Source: Desulfuromonadales bacterium
GTDB lineage: Bacteria > Desulfobacterota > Desulfuromonadia > Geobacterales > Pseudopelobacteraceae
Assembly: GCA_013349325.1 (NCBI GenBank)
Contig: DUZX01000008.1
Location: forward strand, 49,774 to 113,773
Length of the DNA: 64,000 bases
Direction of reading: 5' to 3'
A program made the position numbers and the translations under genes. Below, piece after piece: positions 22,825-31,715 of the stretch. Position 1 is the first letter of the stretch. The number at the start of each line of letters is the position of its first letter. The notes beneath the pieces are model-generated. The model was not told where the DNA came from. It searched no databases and saw only the letters and a program-made list of their open reading frames with translations.

Positions 22825-25040
22825 TTTTTCTGTCCACTGTCGTGAGGCAGCAGGATACTGAATGTGGTTCCGTTGCCGACTTCGCTCTGGCATGAAATAT
22901 GTCCACCGAGATGTGCAACCAGCATCGCTACAATTGAAAGCCCTAATCCTGAATGTCCGGGACGCCTGTCAGGCTCCAACTGCTGAAAAAGGCGTTGCCT
23001 GACATCGGTCGGCAAACCAGGCCCGCTATCGCTCAGCAGGATTTCGACAAACAGGTGGCCGTTTTTGGGAACGTTGTCTTTCGTGCAGATGGCAATACGT
23101 CCACCGTCCGGCATCGCCTCGGCGGCGTTCTTCCAGATATTCAGCAGAATCTGCTTGACTCCGTCCTGATCACAGTTGATGGGAACAAGTGCCGGGTCGA
23201 GTGTTTTTTCGACTTTTATGCGGTTCACCGAAAAGAGCGAGTCGCTGTAAAGTGACAGCATGCCTTCAATCACGCCGTTTATGTCAACCGTACCGGGCTT
23301 CGGCGATAGTGCATTTGCCGAGTCAAGATGCAGTAAAATGTGCGAGACCCGATCTATCTCTTCTCTGAGTATATCGAGCTCGTGATGAATCTCGTTTTCA
23401 CCGGGTATCTTCAACGATACGATTTTGAGATAATTTTTGATTATGCTGAGCGGGTTTCCCGCCTCATGAATAACACGGCGGGCCTGAAGTTCGTACCTGT
23501 CGGCGACCTCCGCCGCAATCTGCTTTTCGGTATTGCGCAGCCCTCGCCAGGCGTCGATACTGGTCGCTGCCAGATGAGCAAAACGAGTCATCCAGGGGAG
23601 TTGTTTCCGGGAGAGAGCATGCTGTGATTCGGAGATTCCATAGACCATGACGCCGATACCGCGGTCATCAATCCGCATCGGGACATACAGCAGGCCGTCA
23701 CTACAGAGGATTCGAGTGATTTGAATATCAACCAGTGATATTTCGGCCGGACGGACTTTGTCAAACGTGGAACAGGGTTCTGTATCCGACGCCACAGCAG
23801 CGACCAGACTGTTGCTGGTATCCAGCTGGATTTCAAGCCGTTTCAGCATGCCTGATTGTCCGGAAAAATGAGCGCCGGAAAGGGTATTTTCATCAGAATT
23901 GACAATCAGGAACGCGATGTGGCTGAGACTGAAAAGAATTTTGGCAGATTCCCGGATGGCGATAAAGATATCTTCTTCACTGTGCAAAACCGCCAGATTA
24001 TGCTGTAGCGATTGCATTAAAGCCATGTCTCTGACCATTTCATCCATGTGAGCATGCACAGGATCGGGATCAGCGAGGCGCAAACGCTCGTGTTCGGAGG
24101 CAAGGAGTGGTGAGGGCAGGATTCTGGAATTTTCTGATTCTACAACACCAAGCGCGTCGGCAAGTTGGGCGACCTGACTCGATGTCTGTTCAAGGATGGC
24201 AGCAATATCAGCCATTTCGATTCCGAGTATCGATGCAACGGCAACGAGATCGGGCGTATGCAGCATGCGGGTACGATCGATGCGGCTCGTATAGCCGCTC
24301 ATGATATGTGCGGACCAGACAATCTGGCTCAACGTGTCGGCAGTAACAATCTCGGTTGAGGGTTTATGATGAAACAGGATCGCATCTGACATGAACGATG
24401 ACAGCTTCCAATGATCTACCAACCATGACCCGACTGCCGCATGGTCCGTGCCGATCATCGGTTTTTCTATGTCACTTAAGACCGACTCATCGATACTCAG
24501 CTTGAGAAGATCTCCATAGCGCACCCCCCTGTTCCCGAGGAGCAGTAACAGACCGACATCATGCAAGAGTCCTGTCAGATAGGCTTCTTCGACATCACAA
24601 TAGTTTTTTTTGGCCGCCAGTGCGCGGGACAATTCAGCCACTCTCAGGGAATGCCCCCAAAAGCCCTTCAATTCGTACTGTATTTCTCCGGCAGAGCGTG
24701 AAAACACGGTCTGAACGGCTAAACACGCAGCCAGAGTGCGCGTCAGACAGGTACCCAGAGTGATCATGCATCGTTCGAGGCTGAGTATTTCCCGGTCACG
24801 GCGCAACGCCGGAGAGTTGGCTACCGTCAGGAACCGTGCGCTCAAAGCGGGGTCCTGCCCGACCAGTTTCGCCAGATCGGCAATCCGGGAGTTATCGTCT
24901 TCGACCACCTTCAAAAACTGCAACAAAACGTGCGGAATAGAAGGAAAGTTTATGGACTCTATTTCATCACTGATAGCCAGCGGTATCTGCGACATAACAC
25001 TCTCGAATGTTCGTATAATATTGAGAAGTTCTGATAACAA
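22821..25040 (-). CDS. HDOD domain / GAF-like / sensor histidine kinase fusion
   Basis: N-terminal HDOD ('AYLTGLLHDVGLLLLLGN'), C-terminal kinase ('RRVIHEAGNPLSIIKNYLKI', 'ILLNIWKNAAEAMPDGG', 'SGPGLP', 'GHSGLGLSIV'). Confidence 0.88.
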   Translation of the reverse strand: MLSELLNIIRTFESVMSQIPLAISDEIESINFPSIPHVLLQFLKVVEDDNSRIADLAKLVGQDPALSARFLTVANSPALRRDREILSLERCMITLGTCLTRTLAACLAVQTVFSRSAGEIQYELKGFWGHSLRVAELSRALAAKKNYCDVEEAYLTGLLHDVGLLLLLGNRGVRYGDLLKLSIDESVLSDIEKPMIGTDHAAVGSWLVDHWKLSSFMSDAILFHHKPSTEIVTADTLSQIVWSAHIMSGYTSRIDRTRMLHTPDLVAVASILGIEMADIAAILEQTSSQVAQLADALGVVESENSRILPSPLLASEHERLRLADPDPVHAHMDEMVRDMALMQSLQHNLAVLHSEEDIFIAIRESAKILFSLSHIAFLIVNSDENTLSGAHFSGQSGMLKRLEIQLDTSNSLVAAVASDTEPCSTFDKVRPAEISLVDIQITRILCSDGLLYVPMRIDDRGIGVMVYGISESQHALSRKQLPWMTRFAHLAATSIDAWRGLRNTEKQIAAEVADRYELQARRVIHEAGNPLSIIKNYLKIVSLKIPGENEIHHELDILREEIDRVSHILLHLDSANALSPKPGTVDINGVIEGMLSLYSDSLFSVNRIKVEKTLDPALVPINCDQDGVKQILLNIWKNAAEAMPDGGRIAICTKDNVPKNGHLFVEILLSDSGPGLPTDVRQRLFQQLEPDRRPGHSGLGLSIVAMLVAHLGGHISCQSEVGNGTTFSILLPHDSGQKK

Positions 25041-25132
25041 TTAAAACATGAACCGTCAAGTTAAAACGATAGGATTTGTCAAGATTCATGATCGCTCATG
25101 ATTTCTGTTTCATATCAATGATTAGGCTGAAA

Positions 25133-25912
25133 TCAGTGTCCTTTAAAAACGGGACGCCGCTTCTCACAGAATGCGTTTTTCCCCTCCAGGTAATCGTCGC
25201 TGTCATACGCCCGACGTCGCAATCCCTGTATCCGCTCGAACGTTTCTGGACTGAGAGGATGAGAATTACCGAGCAGGCGCAGCTGCTCTTTTATGACCGC
25301 AATCGCCAGCGGTGAATTTTCAGCAATCTGTAGTGCCATGGCGTTCGTAAATCCCTCCAGCTCTTCGGCAGAAACCAGGTGATTGAGAATCCCGACCTGC
25401 AAGGCGCGTTCGGCAGGTATCGGGTGGGCGGTAAAGAACATTTCACGGGCGATGCGTGGGCCGACGACATTGATAAAGTGCAGGATTCCGGTGGACGTGT
25501 ACGGCACGCCGATTTTGGCGGGGGTAATCGCAAACGCGCAACTCGGGCAACCGATGACGATATCGCAAATAAATGCCAGATCGCAGGCCCCGCCCCAGAC
25601 ACTCCCCTCAACCATGGCCAGGACCGGTGCCGGAAAAAGTTGAATCATACGAAGCGCCTCCTCCAAAGGGTCGTTATAGGAAAGGGGGTCACGACCCGGC
25701 GTCGGAAGCAGCTTGATATCAAATCCTGATGACCAGACTTTGACGCCCGGCTTGGCACGGATGATGACGGCCCTCGCCTTGTGCTGTTCAAAGATGTGCA
25801 GCGCTTTGATCATCTCGTTTAACAGCTCATTAGAAAGACTGTTACGGGTTTCGTCGTGGTTGAAGGTAATCGTGCCGATGCAATCATTGTAAGATGTAAG
25901 AATAAGCGACAT
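25133..25912 (-). CDS. Methylmalonyl-CoA decarboxylase / enoyl-CoA hydratase family protein
   Basis: Crotonase fold 'AMVEGSVWGGACDLAFICDIVIG'; resembles YgfG/ScpB. Confidence 0.85.
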   Translation of the reverse strand: MSLILTSYNDCIGTITFNHDETRNSLSNELLNEMIKALHIFEQHKARAVIIRAKPGVKVWSSGFDIKLLPTPGRDPLSYNDPLEEALRMIQLFPAPVLAMVEGSVWGGACDLAFICDIVIGCPSCAFAITPAKIGVPYTSTGILHFINVVGPRIAREMFFTAHPIPAERALQVGILNHLVSAEELEGFTNAMALQIAENSPLAIAVIKEQLRLLGNSHPLSPETFERIQGLRRRAYDSDDYLEGKNAFCEKRRPVFKGH

Positions 25913-25938
25913 GTATGTTCCTCCAAAACTGTGTGATT

Positions 25939-26421
25939 TTAATGTGCTACAACTCCGGGGCGGTTGCGGATTGTCGTCCCTTTCAGGAAATTTCTGAGAA
26001 ACTGGTCACCACACTCCTTGAAATGCTTATGCCCGTTGTTCCGAAAGAGCGCCGTCAGTTCTGATTTTGAAATCGAGATCCCGGCCAGCCCCATAATGGC
26101 AATCATATCCTCCTCTTTCAGGTTCAGGGCGATACGCAGCTTTTTCAGGATAACGTTATTGTTCAGTGAAGCAACGGCAGCAGTTGTCAGAACATCCCCG
26201 GATTCACGGGGGCCACGCAGATGAATGATCAAACCGTCCAGAAAAAACGTCATCAGCGGATTACTGCATTCAATAAACTCGTCTTCCTCCTCCCTTTTAA
26301 GGAGTTTGAGCAGTGTCGGCTCTGTCATGCTGCAACCGGCCAGCTTGAAAATTTCAACCATTTTGGGATTACTGATATCCAGAGCGTAACGTACCCGCCG
26401 CAGTATGTCGTTATTGTTCAT
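25939..26421 (-). CDS. DUF1456 (YehS-like) protein
   Basis: Two repeats: 'NNNDILRRVRYALDISNPKMVEIFKLAG' and 'NNNVILKKLRIALNLKEEDMIAIMGLAG'. Confidence 0.88.
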   Translation of the reverse strand: MNNNDILRRVRYALDISNPKMVEIFKLAGCSMTEPTLLKLLKREEEDEFIECSNPLMTFFLDGLIIHLRGPRESGDVLTTAAVASLNNNVILKKLRIALNLKEEDMIAIMGLAGISISKSELTALFRNNGHKHFKECGDQFLRNFLKGTTIRNRPGVVAH

Positions 26422-26450
26422 GTCGTTGTTCTCCTCGAATGCTGATCTGT

Positions 26451-27044
26451 CTATCTAAAGGCTGCCACCTGCGCCTGATAGAGTGTTACCGGAACATAAC
26501 GAACGGCAAACTCACTGCTGCATTTGCTACATGCCACAAAAAACGGTTTGCCGTTTTTACCCTTTTCAAACGGAAGCTCATGCCTGGTGCTGCAGTAGGG
26601 ACAGGCGGCCGCTACCGTTTCCTGGAGGATTCTGGCCGGCTTTGCGTCCGCAGCGGGACGAGATAAGGCTGCTTTTTTTGGCGCTGTAGGCCGCAGCGGT
26701 GCTGCTGATGGCATTTCTTCAGAACGTGCCGTTTCTGATATGTTTTCCTTGAGCATTTTTGTGCGCTCCTTTTTTGTCGGTATTGTGACGGGCAGGTTTT
26801 CATCTTCGGGGTGAATGATGGCAACGCTGGCTGGCGGCAGGATGCCCAGCATGGCCTTCTTCCAGATAGTCGGCAGCGTGGTTTTTGAAAAATGCAGCGG
26901 CCTGACGCCTCGCATCCGGGCAGCGCCACGTTCGACCAGATAATATTTTTCCCGGTAGAGCACCAGGGACTGACTGCCGATCTCAGCCAGCTTGATTCCC
27001 GATGATATTTTGTTATCAAGCCAGAACGTTACCGCTTCTTCCAT
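26451..27044 (-). CDS. Zinc-ribbon-like hypothetical protein
   Basis: ORF with paired CPYC...CSKC motif in the C-terminal third. Confidence 0.65.
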   Translation of the reverse strand: MEEAVTFWLDNKISSGIKLAEIGSQSLVLYREKYYLVERGAARMRGVRPLHFSKTTLPTIWKKAMLGILPPASVAIIHPEDENLPVTIPTKKERTKMLKENISETARSEEMPSAAPLRPTAPKKAALSRPAADAKPARILQETVAAACPYCSTRHELPFEKGKNGKPFFVACSKCSSEFAVRYVPVTLYQAQVAAFR

Positions 27045-27067
27045 CTGCAGACCTCCACTGAGTAGAA

Positions 27068-29713
27068 TTACGCCAGACTCTTCTGGACAACTTCATAGAC
27101 ATCCCGGGGTAGATCGGCGCTTCCCTGTATCTTCAAAAGCTCGTGCTGCATCAGCGTACTTCGACCACTTTCAAAACGGCGCCAAGTGGTCAGCGGGGCC
27201 AAAAGGCGGGCCGACACCTGCGGGTTGATCGGAATCAGGCGCAGCAGCTGATCGGTGAGAAACCGGTAGCCGGAACCATCCGGCGCATGAAAACGGACTT
27301 GATTACCCTGACTGAATGCCCCCACTAAAGAGCGGAAGCGGTTCGGGTTGGCGAGTTCAAAATCGTGATGTCCCAGAAGTGCCGTGACCTCTACCAAGAC
27401 AGACGGAAGCGTCGAGGTGGCCTGCAGCGTGAACCATTTATCGATAACCAGCCGATCATCCTGCCAGCGTTCATAGAAATGATCCAGCGCCGCGCGACGT
27501 TGCGGGCAATCGCAGGAGACCAGCAGCGCCAGCGCAGCACAGGCATCGGTCATGTTATCTGCTGACAGGTACTGGTCAAAGCAGATTTCAATGATATCAA
27601 GTTCTTCAGACTGCATCAGATAGGCCAGCGTGAGGTTGGCCAGGCGTCTCTGGCCGGAACGGCCATCATCGGGAGAGTACGGCTTCCCGCTCCGACAACG
27701 TTCGCGCACGTCCAGCAGTTCGTCTTTAAAAAGCGTTCCCAACGATCTGAGTACAAACTGACGGGCTTCATGAATAGCCACGGGATCAATCACCGCGACC
27801 TGTTCTGCCAGATATTTTTCTGACGGGGGTGTCAGCATCTCCGCCAGGAAAGCGGGATCATCCAGCCCGCTCGTCAAACTTTTCCGGAAAGCGTCGGCAA
27901 AACAGGCGTCCAGCACAAGCTTATTTCCCTGCTGCCTGTCTGCCATTAAACCTAACACCGTCTGTGAAGCCATGCGCTGACTGGCCTCCCAGCGACAGAA
28001 CGGATCTGGCTCATGCGCCATCAGCAGCGCAAGTTCTCCTGCCCGGTATGGATACTCCAGCCGGACCGGCGCCGAAAAACCGCGCAGCAGTGCCGGGACC
28101 GGTTGTTCTGTAAGGCCGCAAAAGCAAAAACTCTGTTCGGCCTCTGTCAGGTGCAGGACGCGGGTCGTCGCTCCGGTTCCGCATTCTCCGCCCAGCACCA
28201 GCGGAAGCTGACGACCATCGTGCCCCAAAAGCCCCAGCGCCAACGGCAGATGCAGCGGTTTCTTTTCAGGCTGTCCCGGTGTCGGCGGACAGGACTGCCG
28301 CACTGTCAGAGTGTAGGTTGCGGCGTCGGGATCGTAGAGGCTGCTGACCTGTAGCTGCGGCGTACCGGCCTGACTGTACCAGAGAGAAAATTGTTCCAGA
28401 TCAAACCCGCCGGCATCGGCCATGGCCTTTACAAAATCGTCAACCGCCACCGCCCGGCCGTCATGTCGTTCAAAGTAGAGGTCCGTACCGCGACGGAATA
28501 GCTCAGGACCGAGCAGGGTATGCAGCATGCGCACGACTTCGGCCCCTTTTTCATAGACCGTTACGGTGTAGAAATTGTTGATCTCGATATAGGAATCGGG
28601 CCGAACCGGGTGAGCCATCGGACCGCCGTCCTCTGCAAACTGAACTGTCCGCAGGGTACGAACATCCACAATGCGCTGCACGCCGCGCGAGCCCATATCG
28701 GACGAGAATTCCTGGTCACGAAAGACGGTAAAACCTTCTTTCAGCGACAGCTGGAACCAATCGCGACAGGTCACACGATTGCCGCTCCAGTTGTGAAAAT
28801 ACTCGTGCCCGATGACCCCCTCAATAGCATGGTAATCATCGTCCGTGGCGGTTTCCGGGCTGGCCAGGACATAACGCGAGTTAAAGATATTCAGCCCCTT
28901 GTTCTCCATGGCCCCCATATTAAAATCATCGACCGCCACGATCATGAAGCAATCGAGGTCATACTCCCTGCCATAGGTCTCTTCATCCCAGCGCATCGCC
29001 TTTTTGAGTGAGCGCATGGCATGTTCGCATTTGGTGCGGTTATGCTCGTGAACATAAATATGCAGTGCCACGTTCCGTCCCGAGCAGGTGCGAAAACTGT
29101 CTGAAATACAGGCCAGGTTTCCCGCCACCATTGCAAATAGATAGCTCGGCTTGGGAAAGGGATCGTGCCACGCGGCAAAATGGCGACCATCCGGTAAATC
29201 CCCCGCTTGCATCAGATTTCCATTTGCAAGCAGCACCGGATATTTTTCTTTATCTGCCACGATAGTGACCGTAAAGACCGCTAAAACATCCGGACGGTCC
29301 GGGTAATAGCTGATCGAGCGGAATCCCTGCGCTTCGCACTGGGTACAGAACATGCCATTCGAGCAGTAGAGCCCTTCCAGAAAGGTATTGTCCTGAGGGC
29401 GCAGCTCGGTTATCACCTCCAGCGTAAACAGAAATGGAACCATGGGGACAACCAGCTGTTCCGTCGTAACGCTGTAGGCGTCCGGCGGCAACACCAGACC
29501 ATCCATCGACACTGAAATCAGCCTGAAGCGATGCCCGTCCAGCAGCAGCGGGCGTTGCCCCTGCGCGGCATCATGGTTCGCTCTCAGAACCATACGAGAA
29601 ACAACGCGGGTCGTCTCTACACCAGGCTCAATACGAAGGTCGATGCTGTCAACAATGTAATCCGGGGGCGTGTAATCGCTGCGATAGACAGGAGCAGGTA
29701 CAACTATGGTCAT
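27068..29713 (-). CDS. pepN: Aminopeptidase N
   Basis: 'GAMENKGLNIFN', 'VIGHEYFHNWSGNRVTCRDWFQLSLKEGFTVFRDQEF'. Confidence 0.97.
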   Translation of the reverse strand: MTIVVPAPVYRSDYTPPDYIVDSIDLRIEPGVETTRVVSRMVLRANHDAAQGQRPLLLDGHRFRLISVSMDGLVLPPDAYSVTTEQLVVPMVPFLFTLEVITELRPQDNTFLEGLYCSNGMFCTQCEAQGFRSISYYPDRPDVLAVFTVTIVADKEKYPVLLANGNLMQAGDLPDGRHFAAWHDPFPKPSYLFAMVAGNLACISDSFRTCSGRNVALHIYVHEHNRTKCEHAMRSLKKAMRWDEETYGREYDLDCFMIVAVDDFNMGAMENKGLNIFNSRYVLASPETATDDDYHAIEGVIGHEYFHNWSGNRVTCRDWFQLSLKEGFTVFRDQEFSSDMGSRGVQRIVDVRTLRTVQFAEDGGPMAHPVRPDSYIEINNFYTVTVYEKGAEVVRMLHTLLGPELFRRGTDLYFERHDGRAVAVDDFVKAMADAGGFDLEQFSLWYSQAGTPQLQVSSLYDPDAATYTLTVRQSCPPTPGQPEKKPLHLPLALGLLGHDGRQLPLVLGGECGTGATTRVLHLTEAEQSFCFCGLTEQPVPALLRGFSAPVRLEYPYRAGELALLMAHEPDPFCRWEASQRMASQTVLGLMADRQQGNKLVLDACFADAFRKSLTSGLDDPAFLAEMLTPPSEKYLAEQVAVIDPVAIHEARQFVLRSLGTLFKDELLDVRERCRSGKPYSPDDGRSGQRRLANLTLAYLMQSEELDIIEICFDQYLSADNMTDACAALALLVSCDCPQRRAALDHFYERWQDDRLVIDKWFTLQATSTLPSVLVEVTALLGHHDFELANPNRFRSLVGAFSQGNQVRFHAPDGSGYRFLTDQLLRLIPINPQVSARLLAPLTTWRRFESGRSTLMQHELLKIQGSADLPRDVYEVVQKSLA

Positions 29714-29900
29714 GGGAAAATCCTCAATCATAAAATAGCGCTTCAGAGCAGATCGGGATACTGTCGCTGAAGTTTTCGGAAAAATACCACACTTCGCGTC
29801 GTACCTGACAGTATTAAATCATTATATTGCATTTGTTTTCAGAGGGTCTTATTGTGTTTTCTAAATTTCCCGTTTTTCACCACCAATCAGGAGTTGTCCA

Positions 29901-31229
29901 ATGAAAAAGACCTGTTGCAAGCTGTTATGTTCGGCAGTACTCCTTTCCGTACCGTTACCTGCTCTGGCTGCCGAAATAAGTGTTGATGCCAGCACCCTGT
30001 TCGGCATCGGCCAGCGAGATGTTTCCGGAGGAAAAAAAGAGTCCTTGCTGCCGGCCACGCAATTTTTGGGTCTTGATGTTGACAGACTCGCAGATGGCAA
30101 TCTCTCTTTGCACACCTACGGCTGGGGGCGGGCTGATCTGGCTGACAAAAGCTATAATGGTAAAAACGAAGATGGCAGCCTTACCTACGGCTACCTGCAG
30201 TACCGTTTCAAACAGGCTAACGCAAACATCCGAGCCGGGCGGACTTTTATTCACGAAGGGATTGTCAATGAGCAGCTTGATGGCCTCTCTGTCCGCACCG
30301 ATCTTCCCGCCGGTTTCGGAGTGTCGGCCTTCGGTGGGGCGGTCGTGCATGGTAAAAATCTCTCCGGCGAAAACAGCGACGGCAAAGGTGCTTCACTCTT
30401 TGGTGGTCGTGCCAGCTACCGTTATGGCAGCATGCTGGAGTTGGGAATTTCCGGTCTCTACGAAGCCAAAGCCCCCACATTAAACAGCTATACACATGGC
30501 AGCCACCGCCTGACAGGTATCGACCTCTGGCTTGCCCCCCACAAAATGGTTTCACTTTCGGGACAGAGCAGCTACAACCCGGAAACAAAGTCGGTTGCCG
30601 AACACAGCTACCTGCTTACTGTTACGCCGCTTCAGCAGCTGATCGTCAGCGCTGAATTTAATGAATACCATAGTCAGAACTATTTCAATTCATCCGCACT
30701 GTTTACCAGCAAACACATGCTTACCTATAACCCCTCCGAAAGATCCCGCTCCATCGGCAGCAGCGTTTCGTATCAGCTCACCAAGGAGCTGGAGCTGGTT
30801 GCAGATTACAAGCACTACTCCCGACAACTCGGGGGCGCAGACCGCTACGGCGCTGAAACGCGCTTTACGCTGACACGTCCCGCCTACCAGAGCGACTCTA
30901 TCCGCTATGGAGTTGGCTATCACTACCTGCATGCCGGTCAGGAATTCGCCTCGGCACCATACACGACCGCTTCTTATCACGAACTGCGCGGTTATCTGAT
31001 GCACGACACCAAAGGATATTTCGCAGCTCTTGATGCTCTGGGTTTCTTCTTTAAGGGGAGAAAGAGCGCCTGGGAAGGAACTGTTTCACTCGGCTATCAC
31101 TTCACACCTGCCCTGGCCCTGTCCGGCGACATCAGCTATGGTAAAAACCCCGAATTTTCTGATGAGTCCAAAGGACTGCTGCGCCTGACCTACAACACGA
31201 CTTTTGCACAGAATGGAGTGAAAAAATGA
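29901..31229 (+). CDS. Outer-membrane beta-barrel (porin-like) protein preceding cytochrome genes
   Basis: Signal peptide ending ALA; alternating aromatic/polar beta-strand pattern; 4-bp overlap with the next cytochrome gene. Confidence 0.78.
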   Translation: MKKTCCKLLCSAVLLSVPLPALAAEISVDASTLFGIGQRDVSGGKKESLLPATQFLGLDVDRLADGNLSLHTYGWGRADLADKSYNGKNEDGSLTYGYLQYRFKQANANIRAGRTFIHEGIVNEQLDGLSVRTDLPAGFGVSAFGGAVVHGKNLSGENSDGKGASLFGGRASYRYGSMLELGISGLYEAKAPTLNSYTHGSHRLTGIDLWLAPHKMVSLSGQSSYNPETKSVAEHSYLLTVTPLQQLIVSAEFNEYHSQNYFNSSALFTSKHMLTYNPSERSRSIGSSVSYQLTKELELVADYKHYSRQLGGADRYGAETRFTLTRPAYQSDSIRYGVGYHYLHAGQEFASAPYTTASYHELRGYLMHDTKGYFAALDALGFFFKGRKSAWEGTVSLGYHFTPALALSGDISYGKNPEFSDESKGLLRLTYNTTFAQNGVKK

Positions 31230-31702
31230 CCCGATTCAAACTGACCATCTCGGTTCTGACACGTATCGGATTGTTACTCTTTCTTGCGGCTTGCGCGCAG
31301 ATGGGTACCCTGCCGAGTCTGCCCGCATCCCATCCGGAAGCTTTGGCTATCGGCCAGCAGGTTAATTGTGCCGAGTGTCACGAAGACCAGCAGAAGGGTA
31401 CCCTGAAGCCCTACAAAGCCTTCAACCACTCACCCGTTTTTGTCAAAAGTCACCGCTTTTATGCTGCCTCTGATGACCGACTCTGCAGTACCTGCCACAA
31501 AAGCTCCTTCTGCAATGACTGTCATACCAACAAAGTCCAGATTAAACCATCCACAAAGTTCGGCAATCGTCCCGACCGTGAGATGCAGCATCGCGGCAAC
31601 TTCATGACCATGCACAAGATAGAAGGTAAACTCGATCCCGCCAGTTGCTATCGCTGTCATGGCCGCGCCAACAACGAACGCTGTATACAGTGCCACCACT
31701 AA
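31226..31702 (+). CDS. Pentaheme c-type cytochrome lipoprotein
   Basis: Lipobox-like LFLAACA; five motifs CAECH, CSTCH, CNDCH, CYRCH, CIQCH. Confidence 0.92.
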   Translation: MTRFKLTISVLTRIGLLLFLAACAQMGTLPSLPASHPEALAIGQQVNCAECHEDQQKGTLKPYKAFNHSPVFVKSHRFYAASDDRLCSTCHKSSFCNDCHTNKVQIKPSTKFGNRPDREMQHRGNFMTMHKIEGKLDPASCYRCHGRANNERCIQCHH

Positions 31703-31715
31703 GGAGGAGAAAAAC

